Counted from the stretch's first letter, positions 47,749 to 57,508 are shown. The stretch: DNA of 64,000 nt from Marinobacter arenosus (GCF_019264345.1 NZ_JAHVAO010000001.1:868001-932000), one strand, 5' to 3'. The notes: a model not told the origin generated them from the letters alone. Numbers and translations are program-made.

Positions 47749-47751
47749 CGC

Positions 47752-47784
47752 AAAAAAAGAGGGCCTGAAGGCCCTCTTTTTTCA
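47752..47784. terminator. bidirectional terminator between ppsR and the M16 protease gene
   Basis: GAGGGCC/GGCCCTC stem with a TGAA loop, with A run before and T run after; it serves both convergent genes. Confidence 0.9.
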
Positions 47785-47803
47785 TTCCGCTTTCCATGCT
47801 GCG

Positions 47804-50728
47804 TTACATTTCCTCAATCGCCAGACCGAGCTCCTCGACAACCTTTCGGTTTTCGGGACTGGTGACAACCGCAGTGCTCGCCTTCTCCGGTACCAGCCAG
47901 GTGCTGGCCACCCGCCTGAGGTCATCGAGCGTAACCGCCAGCACCCGCTCTCGGAACCGGGCACGTTGCTCCGGGCTACGACCGAACAGCTTGTTGTGGA
48001 ACGCATGCCGGGCTGCCCCTGCCGGAGAGCGTGGTCGATCCAGCTGGCCGATAACGCCCAGGATGGACTCTTCCAGCTCCTGGTAATCGTGGTCGGTGGT
48101 CTGCAGCCACTCCAGCGCGCGATCGAAATCGTCCAGCGTTTCAGCCAGACGGGGATCCCGGTAAGAGAAGAACCGGAAGGTTCCATTGACGCTGTCCTGG
48201 CCAGCACCACCACCGTAGGCACCGCCCTTCTCGCGGATCGCCCGGTGCAGGTAACCGTTGCGCAGAAAGCCCCCCAGTACGGTCAGCGCGGCCGCATCAG
48301 GGTGATCCACCGCCACCGTGCTGTAGGCCTTGGCGCAGAAATTTACCTGGGTGGAGGCCAACCACGCTTCGCGGGTGGTGTAGTTGACCGGCTCGATCTT
48401 CCACGGTGACGTCTCGGTACCCGCCTCGCCCTGCCAGCAGGATTTCAGATCGTCCACCATGGCCGGCAGTTGATCTTCCTCGCCAACGACCAGGAATTCG
48501 CGACTCTGGTTGCGGATCCTGTCGTGCAGGGCCGCCAATTTCGCACACAGCTCCTCCAGCTCCTTCGGGTCATCCAGCGTCTGGTCCAGCTGTTTGGTCC
48601 CCCGGATACCGGCGAGACCGCCGAGCCGGAACGACAGCCAGGAACCGGGGCTCATGCCTTGGGCGGCGGCGCCCATGGCCAGCGCGTGACCGCTCCCGGT
48701 AACCGCCTGTTCCCGCCGGGCACGGATCTGGGCAATGATCTCCCGGATCCGTTCCTTCTCATCAAAACGAGCACCGGTGTATACGTCCCGGAGCAACGCA
48801 GTCAGCTCACTCCGGTTCCGGGCCAGGGCCTTGCCGTTGAAGACAATGTACCCGGACAGGTCCTGCACATCGTCAATTTTCCCCTTGGCACTGAAGGAGG
48901 CGCCAATGCCGCCCGATTCCGCTGAAATGCGATCCTGCATCTGCAGGTAGTCGAGATCGCCACAGCCCACTTCCGAAATCAGCGTGGTGTAATACGGCAC
49001 CAGCAACAGCTCTTCCTCGGTCAGTGCGGGGACGGGCACCACCACCTGTTCATACACCAGACCGTTGGTGCCACGGGCGAATACCGTCGCGGCAATATCC
49101 CCGTCGTAGCGGGATTCAGGCTCCGGCATCTGCACCGGCACGTCGGACAGATCCACTTTAGGCAGGATGGAATCGTCGTCCTTGCGCATCTGACGCTCTT
49201 CCAGCGCTTTGGCACGCTCGACGATTTCCTGGATGTCCGTGTCGGTCAGCTCGGCCTTGCGACGCGCCAGTGCCTCACGAATCGCCTGCTGGCGATGATG
49301 TTCCAGCTTGTCGTCCGGGCGCAGGGTCAGCGTCACCCGATGCGGATTTTCCAGAAGCTTGCGACGGATCAGGTCCGGCACATACTTGGGATCCCGAATC
49401 TTTTCGCGCAACGTTTCCAGCACCGGCTCAAGGTCCAGCAACTCCACCGGGTCGCCACCATGAACCATGGGCGCAATCGCGCTCATGATCAGTTGCAGGC
49501 CGTAGGGGAACTGATCGCCGGCGATCTCGCGCTGGTGCAGTTCCAGCTGGTGCAGAATGGCCTCCAGACGCGCCTCGCTGACACCTTCTTCGGCCACCTT
49601 CTTCAGGGTGCCTTCAATCAGCGACTCAAGTTCCTTGTGCTTCTCGGGCTCACTGCCTTCAATACCGCAGACAAACGTCATTTCCCGATTGGAATCTTCG
49701 AGACCGCACATGGGTGACGGCGCATGCCCGAGATCCGTGGTTTCCAGAGCTCGCATCAGGGGCGATGCACTGTTCTCCAGCAACACCGCGGACAGAAGCT
49801 GGCCCTCGAGGTTTTCCTGGAGATCAAAGCTGTGACCGAGCAGCCAGCCCATAACGATGTGGGTCTTTTTCTCGGTGCCCTCACCTTCGTTGACGGCATA
49901 CCCCTGCTCAACCCGCACCGGCGAGAACATGCGCTTCTCGTCGCGCACCGGCAGTTCGATGTCCAGACGGTCGAACCGCTTCAGGGCCAGCTCCTCGAAT
50001 CGCTCATGATGTTCATGGGCCGGGATATTGCCGTAGGTTGCGAATATGGCGTTGCTCGGGTGGTAATGATGACGGTAAAACTTCACCAGGTCGTCGTAGC
50101 TCAGGTCGACGATGTGGTCCGGCTCGCCACCGCTGTTGTAGTGATAGGTGGTGGTCGGGAACAGGTGACTACTGAGGTTCTGCCACAACTGCGAGGTGGG
50201 CGAGCTCATGGCGCCTTTCATCTCGTTGTAGACCACCCCCCGGTATACCAGGTCGGTGTCCGGATTATCCGGCGTATCGAACTCCAGCCGATGGCCTTCC
50301 TGGGCGAAATCCAGTTGGTCCAGCTTGGAGAAAAACACCGAATCCAGATAGACCGACAACAGGTTGTCAAAGTCCTTGCGATTCATGCTGGCAAACGGAT
50401 AGGCGGTCCAGTCACTGCTGGTGAACGCGTTCATGAAGGTGTTGAGCGAGCGACGGATCATCATGAAGAACGGATCCCGTACCGGATAACGCTCACTCCC
50501 GCACAGCGCGGTATGCTCCAGAATGTGGGCCACGCCCGTTGAATCCATGGGGAAAGTCCGGAGCGCTACGAAAAAGACGTTCTCATCGTTGTCCGCTGCC
50601 AGGTGCAGGTGACGGGCTCCGGTCTTCTTGTGACGATACTCCTCAACATCCAGATTGAGGGTGCCAATCCGGTGACTGCGAAGCTTCTCAAAGGCCGGAT
50701 GGGTTGCGTTGTCGATCACTGCAGCCAT
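47804..50728 (-). CDS. M16C (presequence-protease-like) zinc metallopeptidase
   Basis: 974-residue metalloprotease of the insulinase/PreP branch, made of four related halves. The inverted zinc motif HILEH (about residues 68-72) is in GVAHILEHTALCGSERY, and the distal Glu should lie about 75 residues further (VYNEMKGAM). There is no signal peptide, so it is cytosolic. A typical Pseudomonas homologue has the same length. The likely role is degradation of peptides and unfolded fragments. Confidence 0.92.
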   Translation of the reverse strand: MAAVIDNATHPAFEKLRSHRIGTLNLDVEEYRHKKTGARHLHLAADNDENVFFVALRTFPMDSTGVAHILEHTALCGSERYPVRDPFFMMIRRSLNTFMNAFTSSDWTAYPFASMNRKDFDNLLSVYLDSVFFSKLDQLDFAQEGHRLEFDTPDNPDTDLVYRGVVYNEMKGAMSSPTSQLWQNLSSHLFPTTTYHYNSGGEPDHIVDLSYDDLVKFYRHHYHPSNAIFATYGNIPAHEHHERFEELALKRFDRLDIELPVRDEKRMFSPVRVEQGYAVNEGEGTEKKTHIVMGWLLGHSFDLQENLEGQLLSAVLLENSASPLMRALETTDLGHAPSPMCGLEDSNREMTFVCGIEGSEPEKHKELESLIEGTLKKVAEEGVSEARLEAILHQLELHQREIAGDQFPYGLQLIMSAIAPMVHGGDPVELLDLEPVLETLREKIRDPKYVPDLIRRKLLENPHRVTLTLRPDDKLEHHRQQAIREALARRKAELTDTDIQEIVERAKALEERQMRKDDDSILPKVDLSDVPVQMPEPESRYDGDIAATVFARGTNGLVYEQVVVPVPALTEEELLLVPYYTTLISEVGCGDLDYLQMQDRISAESGGIGASFSAKGKIDDVQDLSGYIVFNGKALARNRSELTALLRDVYTGARFDEKERIREIIAQIRARREQAVTGSGHALAMGAAAQGMSPGSWLSFRLGGLAGIRGTKQLDQTLDDPKELEELCAKLAALHDRIRNQSREFLVVGEEDQLPAMVDDLKSCWQGEAGTETSPWKIEPVNYTTREAWLASTQVNFCAKAYSTVAVDHPDAAALTVLGGFLRNGYLHRAIREKGGAYGGGAGQDSVNGTFRFFSYRDPRLAETLDDFDRALEWLQTTDHDYQELEESILGVIGQLDRPRSPAGAARHAFHNKLFGRSPEQRARFRERVLAVTLDDLRRVASTWLVPEKASTAVVTSPENRKVVEELGLAIEEM

Positions 50729-50826
50729 TCAAACTATCCTGTCTTTAACGATTGGAGACTTGTAGGGTAACACGTAGTATCGATTATCATGCACAGTCCA
50801 GAAGCGATAAGGTAGCCCTGCGACCC

Positions 50827-51288
50827 ATGACCACCTATTCACCTCACACCAAGGCCGTGGATGCCCCGGAAGTAGCCGTATACTGGGCTGAACGCCGGCG
50901 GTACCTGGAACGCATCCGCAAGGTTCCGGAGATCAGGCAACGTTTCTGGCGGGAAGTTGCGATCTACCTGCTGCGGCGGATTCTGTGGTCCTTCGGCTTC
51001 TTCCCCATTTTCATCGCCTTCTGGATACCGTTTGTGCTCTCCAGCTTCAATCCGGTGGTCATGGCAACGGATCTGATACCCATCCTGCAGGAATTCACCA
51101 GTTCCAACCCCGAAGTTCAGGCAACCACGATCAGCACCCTGACCATTGCCTGGGCGTCAATCGGCTTTATTTTCCTTGTCTTCGACTTCGTGTTGACCCC
51201 CTTCCGCTCGCCCTATGAATATGAAGCCGATGTGTACATGAGGTCCTGGGAGCAGCTCAATCATGATCAGCTTCCGGACAAAGTGTGA
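50827..51288 (+). CDS. small two-TM membrane protein of unknown function
   Basis: Not a family I recognise. It has 153 residues from ATG 50827; an earlier in-frame ATG at 50752 would add 25 residues without hydrophobic character and is less likely. A basic amphipathic N-terminal part (RRRYLERIRKVPEIRQRFWREV, about 23-44) precedes a first membrane span (FGFFPIFIAFWIPFVL, about 55-70). A short periplasmic loop and a second span (ISTLTIAWASIGFIFLVFDFV, about 101-121) follow. Both ends should be cytoplasmic. It lies between the M16 protease (divergent) and the PEGA-MORN gene. Confidence 0.78.
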   Translation: MTTYSPHTKAVDAPEVAVYWAERRRYLERIRKVPEIRQRFWREVAIYLLRRILWSFGFFPIFIAFWIPFVLSSFNPVVMATDLIPILQEFTSSNPEVQATTISTLTIAWASIGFIFLVFDFVLTPFRSPYEYEADVYMRSWEQLNHDQLPDKV

Positions 51289-51401
51289 TTTGGCCTGCAT
51301 TCTCGTTAACTCCAGACACTTTCTGTTACATAACTTTGCACGTACTGGTTAAGATGCAGAGGTAGACAGAATTCTGAGAATGCAGGCTCACGAGGTTCCA
51401 C

Positions 51402-52772
51402 ATGGTCGATTTCAGACCGCTTCTGTTCATCAACGCACTGGCCCTGATGCTTCTGGTGACCGCCGGTTTTGCTTCGGTACAGGATGACATGGATGCCGTG
51501 GTGACGGCCGAGCCCCCTGCCGTTGAGCAGGCCGTTGCGGCGGCAACAGACACCCGAGAGCCCGGCACCGCGCAATCCGATGTATTTGCCGAGTCCGTCG
51601 AGATGCCTGATCCCATTCAGGCCCAGGCCGAAACCGAGATTCTCGCCTCGGCCAATAAGCCGGAACCAACAACGCCCGCATCAACAGAGCCGCCCCGCCG
51701 GCCGAACGCGGAAGCAGAACCATTCAGCGTACCGCCCATGCCGGAAGAAACCACCGTGCTGGCCGTTGCTGAGCCCCCAGCGGCCCTGGCGACCCGAACC
51801 GACGTGGCGCCGCCCCCGGCACCGGCAAAACCGACTCCGACCACCGGCACCCTTGTTCTGCGCTCAAATGTGGTCGGCGACAGCGTCACCATAAACGGCG
51901 AAGCCTACGGCGCCACCCGACTTGACCTGGACCTGGAACCCGGTCGTTACGACGTGACCATCAGCAAGCCCGGATTCAAGGACTGGAGCCGGCAGGTTTC
52001 GCTTGAAGCCGGCAACGAAATGACCCTCGTCGGCAAGCTCGAGGCCTACACCACCGTCAATTATCAAAAGGGCAACTGGGTCGGCGGTGTGAAAACCGGC
52101 GATGGCACCTACGAAGATGCAGAGGGACTGCGCTACGAGGGCCAGTTCGTGGATGGGAAGTTTCATGGCGAGGGAACGGCCTGGTACCCCAACGGCAGCC
52201 GCTTTGATGGCAGCTGGAACGAAGGCCAGCGGGATGGAGAAGGAACCTGGCGAAGTGCTGATGGCGCTCGCTACGCTGGCGAATTCAGCGACAACCAGTT
52301 CAGCGGCAAGGGCACCCTCACCAAGGCCAATGGCGACATTCTGACCGGGTTCTGGAAAGAAGGACGCCTGAATGGCCATGGCTCGTTAACCACCGCGGAC
52401 GGCATGCTGTACGTGGGCGGCTTCCGCGACAACCAGTTCCACGGCCGCGGTTCACTGACCTACCCCGATGGCCGGCATTATGAAGGCGAATTCTCCAACG
52501 GTGAATTCCACGGAACCGGCTCCGAAGTTTTTGCCGATGGCAAAAAATACGAAGGCGAATACATTGAAGGGAAGTTCCACGGCAAGGGCCTGCTACTGAA
52601 CCCCAACGGCAGCTCCATCGAGGCAACGTTCCGCCACGGCGAGCCCTACGGACAGGTCCGTCTGACAACCGCGGCCGGTGAAATCTTCACCGCCCGCACA
52701 ACCGAGCCCGGTGTGTGCTATCGGGACAAGAGCTACCGGGCCACTCAATGCCCGACACTGGAAGGCTGGTAA
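51402..52772 (+). CDS. exported PEGA-domain and MORN-repeat protein
   Basis: 456 residues. An N-terminal signal or anchor (residues 1-24, LLFINALALMLLVTAGFA) leads to a Pro/Ala/Glu-rich linker (about 35-145). A PEGA domain follows (GTLVLRSNVVGDSVTINGEAYGA, then EPGRYDVTISKPGF, about 148-215), then about eight MORN repeats (about 240-415, each of the form YEGQFVDGKFHGEGTAWYPNG). PEGA domains bind surface polysaccharide, and MORN repeats bind lipids or proteins. The C-terminus includes a Cys pair (CYRDKSYRATQC) that could form a disulphide. The start is ATG 51402 and the gene is 53 bases ahead of the receiver protein. An outer-envelope role is inferred. Confidence 0.85.
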   Translation: MVDFRPLLFINALALMLLVTAGFASVQDDMDAVVTAEPPAVEQAVAAATDTREPGTAQSDVFAESVEMPDPIQAQAETEILASANKPEPTTPASTEPPRRPNAEAEPFSVPPMPEETTVLAVAEPPAALATRTDVAPPPAPAKPTPTTGTLVLRSNVVGDSVTINGEAYGATRLDLDLEPGRYDVTISKPGFKDWSRQVSLEAGNEMTLVGKLEAYTTVNYQKGNWVGGVKTGDGTYEDAEGLRYEGQFVDGKFHGEGTAWYPNGSRFDGSWNEGQRDGEGTWRSADGARYAGEFSDNQFSGKGTLTKANGDILTGFWKEGRLNGHGSLTTADGMLYVGGFRDNQFHGRGSLTYPDGRHYEGEFSNGEFHGTGSEVFADGKKYEGEYIEGKFHGKGLLLNPNGSSIEATFRHGEPYGQVRLTTAAGEIFTARTTEPGVCYRDKSYRATQCPTLEGW

Positions 52773-52825
52773 CTGGCATCAGCCCGATCACACATGCGTT
52801 TGCAGTAAACGATTGAGGTAGTGAC

Positions 52826-53923
52826 ATGGCGATCAAGAACGCTCTGCTGGTGGACGACTCCAAGGTGGCACGGTTTGCCCTGAGCAAGCTGCTGGAAAGT
52901 CGTGACATGGAAGTGAACATGGCAGGATCGGCCGAGGAAGCCCTGGATTTCCTGAACGGCTCTGATCGCCCGGATGTGATTTTCATGGATCACCTCATGC
53001 CCGGCATGAACGGCGTGGAGGCAACCAAGGCGATCAAGGGCAATCCGGAAACCGCCGCCATCCCGATCATCATGTGCACCTCCAAGAAGTCGTCAACTTT
53101 CATGGAAGAAGCGAAAAACTTCGGCGTTTACAACATTCTCACCAAGCCACCGCAGACCGAGGGCCTGTCCCTCGTCCTTGAGCAACTGGACCGGGATGTC
53201 ACCGAAGGCACCCTGCCGGAACCACCCGATGTCGATTCCGACGACAGTGCCACCGATGACCTGCTGAATATTCCTGACGATGCCTCGGTGGAACTGTCGA
53301 TGAAATCCGATGGTGAGGACGCCGCCACCCAGAGTAGCGAGGCCTCCAACGTGGTGCCACTCACCAGCGACCTGATTGAGCAAATTGCTCGTTCCGCGGT
53401 GAAAACCCACATCAATAACCGCCTGCACGAGCTGCTCAGTTCCCTGTTTGACGAGCAGTTCGACCATCTGAAACGAGCCCTGGATGAATCGAGAAGCCGC
53501 CAGGAGAGCGCTATCGAAGAGCGGCTGGCCGGCGTGGCCAAACTGGTCGAGGACCGCACCAAACATCTGCGGGACGATGTGGCTGCCGAAGTGAACCTCA
53601 ACCTCGCCCGTGAGCTGTCGGACCTGAAGCGGGAACTGAAGAGCAATTCCGGGTTTACCGCCGACCACATGGCGGAACTGAAGGACCACATCACCAGCGT
53701 GCAGACCATCGACACCGAGTTCTGGCAGACCCTTCAGTCAGAGGCCATCCAGCAGGCCCATGAGATCTCCCGGGAAACCGCCGAGGATATCGCCCAGCGC
53801 ACCATCGACCTTTTTGTGGCCCAGCAGCGGTCGGCATCCTCCAAGATCTACACCGTCGGTCTGGCGGTCAGTCTGGGTATATTCAGCGTCGGGATCGCCT
53901 GGCTGTCCGGCCTGTTTGGCTGA
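52826..53923 (+). CDS. receiver-domain protein with C-terminal membrane anchor
   Basis: 365 residues. A CheY-like receiver (about 1-125) carries the acidic pair in LLVDDSK, phosphoacceptor Asp in [13 protein letters not shown] (about residue 54), the Thr/Ser switch in IMCTSKKS and the Lys in ILTKPP. An acidic linker (about 130-180) is followed by a helical segment with coiled-coil character (about 185-330) and one membrane segment near the end ([23 protein letters not shown], about 341-363). There is no DNA-binding or enzymatic output domain. Ribosome site GAGGTAG. No histidine kinase is adjacent. Confidence 0.88.
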   Translation: MAIKNALLVDDSKVARFALSKLLESRDMEVNMAGSAEEALDFLNGSDRPDVIFMDHLMPGMNGVEATKAIKGNPETAAIPIIMCTSKKSSTFMEEAKNFGVYNILTKPPQTEGLSLVLEQLDRDVTEGTLPEPPDVDSDDSATDDLLNIPDDASVELSMKSDGEDAATQSSEASNVVPLTSDLIEQIARSAVKTHINNRLHELLSSLFDEQFDHLKRALDESRSRQESAIEERLAGVAKLVEDRTKHLRDDVAAEVNLNLARELSDLKRELKSNSGFTADHMAELKDHITSVQTIDTEFWQTLQSEAIQQAHEISRETAEDIAQRTIDLFVAQQRSASSKIYTVGLAVSLGIFSVGIAWLSGLFG

Positions 53924-54437
53924 GCCGCGAACGCACGTCCTGCCAGTCCTCCGGGGTGTCCACATCGTCGTGGACACCGGGAATATCCACCCTGGTCGCC
54001 CGGACACTGGCCAGCAACGGGCCAGCACCACGATCCCCCTCCAGCGCCATCACCTCTGGCCAGAGCCACCTTGGCAGATAGGCGGGTACGCCGGGGCGAC
54101 CATGGTAATCCGCGGCCACTGGTTGGTTGGGGACAAACCGGGCGGCCTCACCAAACGCCCTCAGCGAATCCACATCCAGCAGTGGCTGGTCCGCCACCAG
54201 GACAAAGACCCCGCGGGCTTTTGGCCCCAGGCTCGCCAGGCCGGTTGCCAGGGAAGCCGACAGCCCCCGGTGCCAATCTGGCGACCTGAGCCAGGCTGTC
54301 GGCTGCGACGAGCAGCGAAACCGGATCAGTGGGTACCAGGCGCCACAGACCACCCGAACGTCCCGACTGAGAACCCGCCCCAGCTCAATGGCCCGGTCCA
54401 GCAGAATGCCCTGCTGGCCCCCCATGGGGAGCAACAT
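53883..54437 (-). CDS. MobA/MocA-like nucleotidyltransferase, start codon unclear
   Basis: NTP-transferase family enzyme, as in molybdenum-cofactor cytidylyl- or guanylyltransferases. From ATG 54437 there are 184 residues with [11 protein letters not shown] (metal-binding Asp), [15 protein letters not shown] and DDVDTPED. The nucleotide-binding N-terminus LILAAGASSRYGRPK lies in the same open frame just upstream (to about 54485), and no ATG, GTG or TTG occurs between it and the stop at 54582-54584. The true start must be a rare codon (CTG 54545 or an ATA/ATC codon) or the gene is damaged. It overlaps the receiver gene 3' end by 41 bases, tail to tail. Confidence 0.8.
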   Translation of the reverse strand: MLLPMGGQQGILLDRAIELGRVLSRDVRVVCGAWYPLIRFRCSSQPTAWLRSPDWHRGLSASLATGLASLGPKARGVFVLVADQPLLDVDSLRAFGEAARFVPNQPVAADYHGRPGVPAYLPRWLWPEVMALEGDRGAGPLLASVRATRVDIPGVHDDVDTPEDWQDVRSRLSQTGRTARRSRR

Positions 54438-54637
54438 CTTGGGCCGGCCGTATCGGCTGGAAGCGCCTGCAGCAAGGATAAGTGTCGGAAATTCCTGATC
54501 AGTTACGCGTGGGGATAGGTTTATGATAAGCGTCTCGATAGTCAGATAGGTGATGCCTGGAGCAGAACCAGACTGCCGGTTTCAGTGATTTTTGCTAGAA
54601 TTCCGCCATCATTCAACCATACCCGCCCGGACTTTTA

Positions 54638-55489
54638 ATGAATCACCTTTTTGTGGACAACCTCACCGTCATTGATTTCGCCTACCTGGACCCTACCCGC
54701 GGCCTGGTCGGCGAGAGCTGGATTGCCGATGTGGTGCTGGGCGGCGAACTCGATGATCAGGGTATGGTGTTCGATTTCAGCAACGTGAAACGGACCATTA
54801 AACGGATCATCGACGAGCGCGTGGACCACCGGCTTGTCATTCCCCGTGGTTACGAGGGTCTTGCCTGGAACGAGGAAGAACCCGACACCTTTCACTGGGC
54901 CCTGACTGACGGCAGTGAAATCATCCATCGCTCTCCGGATGAGGCGTTGGTGTGGCTGTCCTCGGAGCGAGTGGTGCCGTCAGCGGTTGCCAGCCTGCTC
55001 GAACATGAACTCAAGGCGGTCCTACCCGCAAACGTCACCACCGTGGAGATCAATCTGCGGGAAGAGGTGATTGAAGGGGCCTACTATCACTACGTGCATG
55101 GCCTGAAAAAGCATCTGGGCAACTGCCAGCGGATTGCCCACGGGCACCGATCACCCATCCGGATCGACCGCAACGGCCATCGGGACCACGACCTGGAGCG
55201 CCGCTGGTCCAAGCTCTGGCGGGACATCTACGTGGGCTCCGAAGAAGACGTGGTGAGGCGCCACGTCGGTACCGATGGGGTTCGGTATGTGACCTTCGAA
55301 TACGAGGCTAACCAGGGCGAGTTTGCGCTGACCCTGCCCGAGGAACGGGTCTACATGCTCGACACCGACACCACCGTGGAATTGATTGCCGCCCATATCG
55401 CGGACAAGCTGAAATTGGAGTTTCCCACCGACACCATTCGGGTCAAAGCCTACGAGGGTGTTGGCAAGGGCGCCATCGCAGCCCGCTAG
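54638..55489 (+). CDS. tandem 6-pyruvoyl-tetrahydropterin-synthase-fold protein (QueD-like)
   Basis: 283 residues that appear to contain two PTPS (T-fold) units. The first (about 1-150) has the GES/GMVFDFSNVKRT block, VDHRLVIPR and an EINLREE strand, but lacks the zinc His residues. The second (about 150-283) opens with YYHYVHGL...GNCQRIAHGHRSPI, carrying Cys and the HGH zinc ligands. It closes with TTVELIAAHIADKL and VKAYEGVGKGAIA (catalytic Glu). QueD makes 6-carboxytetrahydropterin for queuosine, but no queC, queE or queF is adjacent. Two-domain proteins of this sort occur in pseudomonads. Its reaction is unproven. Confidence 0.8.
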   Translation: MNHLFVDNLTVIDFAYLDPTRGLVGESWIADVVLGGELDDQGMVFDFSNVKRTIKRIIDERVDHRLVIPRGYEGLAWNEEEPDTFHWALTDGSEIIHRSPDEALVWLSSERVVPSAVASLLEHELKAVLPANVTTVEINLREEVIEGAYYHYVHGLKKHLGNCQRIAHGHRSPIRIDRNGHRDHDLERRWSKLWRDIYVGSEEDVVRRHVGTDGVRYVTFEYEANQGEFALTLPEERVYMLDTDTTVELIAAHIADKLKLEFPTDTIRVKAYEGVGKGAIAAR

Positions 55490-55551
55490 TGCCGATGCGT
55501 GGCTGTGCCCCAAGGATGACGGGGCTCTCTGACCAGGATATCTGCAGACAC

Positions 55552-55579
55552 AAAAAAACCGCCCGAAGGCGGTTTTTTT
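55552..55579. terminator. bidirectional terminator between PTPS-like gene and tRNA-Glu
   Basis: ACCGCC/GGCGGT stem with a CGAA loop, flanked by seven A and seven T residues. Confidence 0.9.
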
Positions 55580-55615
55580 GATGGCTATCCGGTGGACTAA
55601 ACCGTCAAGCCGAAT

Positions 55616-55691
55616 TGGCGTCCCCTAGGGGGTTCGAACCCCTGTTGCCGCCGTGAAAGGGCGGAGTCCTAGGCCACTAGACGAAGGGGAC
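55616..55691 (-). tRNA. tRNA-Glu (TTC)
   Basis: 76-base cloverleaf including encoded CCA. Acceptor GTCCCCT/AGGGGAC with discriminator G, anticodon stem CCGCC/GGCGG around loop CTTTCAC (anticodon TTC), T loop TTCGAAC. Last gene of the tRNA-Ala/tRNA-Glu pair and close to gltX, whose enzyme charges it. Confidence 0.98.
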
Positions 55692-55698
55692 TAGAAAT

Positions 55699-55774
55699 TG
55701 GTGGAGCCAGGCGGGATCGAACCGCCGACCTCAACACTGCCAGTGTTGCGCTCTCCCAGCTGAGCTATGGCCCC
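55699..55774 (-). tRNA. tRNA-Ala (GGC)
   Basis: 76-base cloverleaf with encoded CCA. Acceptor GGGGCCA/TGGCTCC, anticodon stem CAACA/TGTTG around loop CTGGCAG (anticodon GGC), T loop TTCGATC. Seven bases before tRNA-Glu, so both are probably one transcript. Confidence 0.98.
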
Positions 55775-55787
55775 TCAACGGCTGCGT

Positions 55788-55816
55788 ATATTAAGGATCC
55801 GCCCTATGGGCGTCAA
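55788..55816 (-). promoter_or_regulatory. promoter of the tRNA-Ala/tRNA-Glu unit
   Basis: On the minus strand TTGACG (55816-55811), 17-base spacer, TAATAT (55793-55788), ending 13 bases before the tRNA-Ala 5' end. It lets the tRNAs be made independently of gltX upstream. Confidence 0.7.
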
Positions 55817-55890
55817 CCTTTGAATCGCACTTTTTTAAAGTTTTCTGAACATCCCTGTCCAAGCCGTTTATTTCGTCACCAAAGCGGTCA

Positions 55891-57372
55891 CTAAGCACCC
55901 AATGCGGCGTACTCTTTTTCCACTCGCTTGGTCTCTTTCTTGGAGAAACCACCCAGCACTTCCAGGGCATGCCGCAAACGGGAACGGGTCATGTCCGGCC
56001 CCAGCAGGTCCATGGAATCCATCACCGACCAGGAATTGGGCGTGCCGGCGACGGCAACGAAGATGGAGAACATGAAGTCGCCCATTTTCAACTCCATGGC
56101 TTTGGCCAGGGCTTTGATGTCCGCGAAGATGTTTTCCTTGCTCCAGTGCCGCTGGGCTTCCAGCTTCCACAGGGTAAACTGGAGGACGCGCTTGATCTGC
56201 GCCTCGTCCAGCTTGTTGTGGGCAAAATCGTCCGGGCTCAAATCGAGCATGCCGGAGAACATGAAGTTGGCCATCGGCGCAACATCTGAGAACACTTCCG
56301 CCCTGCCCTTGATATGGGGCACCAGCGCCTGCAGCGCATCCTCGTTGAACCACCACTGGCGCATGCGCTCCATGAACTGCTCATCGGACAGTTCATCGCG
56401 CAGCCACTGGCCATTGAGCCAACGCAGCTTCTCGACATCGAACACGGGGCCACCCAGGGACACGCGCTGAATATCAAAGTTCTCGATCATCTCGTCGAGC
56501 GTGAATTTTTCACGCTCGTCCGGCATCGACCACCCCATGCGGCCAAGGTAGTTGGTCACCGCTTCCGGAAGGAAGCCCATGCGCTCGTAGAAATTGATGC
56601 TGGTTGGGTTCTTGCGCTTCGACAACTTGCTCTTGTCCGGGTTACGCAGCAGCGGCAGATGGCAGAGTTCCGGCATATCCCAGCCAAAGTACTGGTATAG
56701 CAGCTTGTGCTTGGGCGCAGAGTTGATCCACTCTTCGCCACGCAGCACGTGGGTAATGCCCATCTTGTGATCGTCCACCACGTTGGCGAGGTGGTAGGTG
56801 GGCATGCCATCCGATTTCAGCAGGATCTGGCAGTCCACCTGCGCCCAGTCGATTTCAATGGTGCCGCGCAGCATGTCCTGAATTTCACAGACGCCCTCGT
56901 CTGGAACCTTCATCCGGATCACATGGGCTTCACCGGCATCCAGGCGACGCTTTACCTCCTCTTCCGGCAACTCCAGATCGCCTTTGATGCCCGGATTCAG
57001 CCCCTGAGCCTTGCGCTCTTCCCGAATCGCTTCCAGCTCTTCCGGCGTGCGGAAACAATAAAAGGCATGGCCTGCCGTAACCAGGTCTTCAGCGTACTGT
57101 TTGTAAGAGTCCTTGCGCTCAGACTGACGATACGGACCGTGGGGACCACCGACATCGGGACCCTCATCCCAGTTCAGCCCCAACCAGCGCAGTGCCTGAA
57201 GAATGTCGCGTTCGGATTCCGCCGTACTGCGGGCCTGGTCAGTGTCTTCAATCCGCAGGATGAACTGGCCGCCATGCTGACGCGCAAAGCAGAGATTGAA
57301 CAGGGCCACGTAGGCGGTACCAACGTGAGGGTCACCGGTGGGTGATGGAGCAATTCGGGTACGTACTGTCAT
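55891..57372 (-). CDS. gltX: glutamyl-tRNA synthetase
   Basis: Class I synthetase charging tRNA-Glu, 493 residues. The N-terminal [14 protein letters not shown] is the HIGH-equivalent (about residues 8-21), and [11 protein letters not shown] (about 244-254) is the KMSKS loop. The zinc-binding region of some GluRS is replaced here by Cys-poor sequence around residues 100-160. It is followed after about 116 bases by tRNA-Ala and tRNA-Glu on the same strand, as in Pseudomonas relatives. Only one gltX is in the window. Confidence 0.96.
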   Translation of the reverse strand: MTVRTRIAPSPTGDPHVGTAYVALFNLCFARQHGGQFILRIEDTDQARSTAESERDILQALRWLGLNWDEGPDVGGPHGPYRQSERKDSYKQYAEDLVTAGHAFYCFRTPEELEAIREERKAQGLNPGIKGDLELPEEEVKRRLDAGEAHVIRMKVPDEGVCEIQDMLRGTIEIDWAQVDCQILLKSDGMPTYHLANVVDDHKMGITHVLRGEEWINSAPKHKLLYQYFGWDMPELCHLPLLRNPDKSKLSKRKNPTSINFYERMGFLPEAVTNYLGRMGWSMPDEREKFTLDEMIENFDIQRVSLGGPVFDVEKLRWLNGQWLRDELSDEQFMERMRQWWFNEDALQALVPHIKGRAEVFSDVAPMANFMFSGMLDLSPDDFAHNKLDEAQIKRVLQFTLWKLEAQRHWSKENIFADIKALAKAMELKMGDFMFSIFVAVAGTPNSWSVMDSMDLLGPDMTRSRLRHALEVLGGFSKKETKRVEKEYAALGA

Positions 57373-57508
57373 GAAACCTTCCTGAAATGTCGGTGGCCGT
57401 TTATTAAGCCCGGCATTATACCGACCCGCTCTGGATTTCGCATGACCCGCCGGCGCGAAGACCCCAATCCGGCAATGCCCGACCGACTATTGGCGAGCCG
57501 CACGCAAT

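Noticed and set aside
49724..50542. 272-codon plus-strand frame opposite the M16C protease
   Set aside because: Antisense shadow; the minus-strand frame has the HxxEH motif and full family length.
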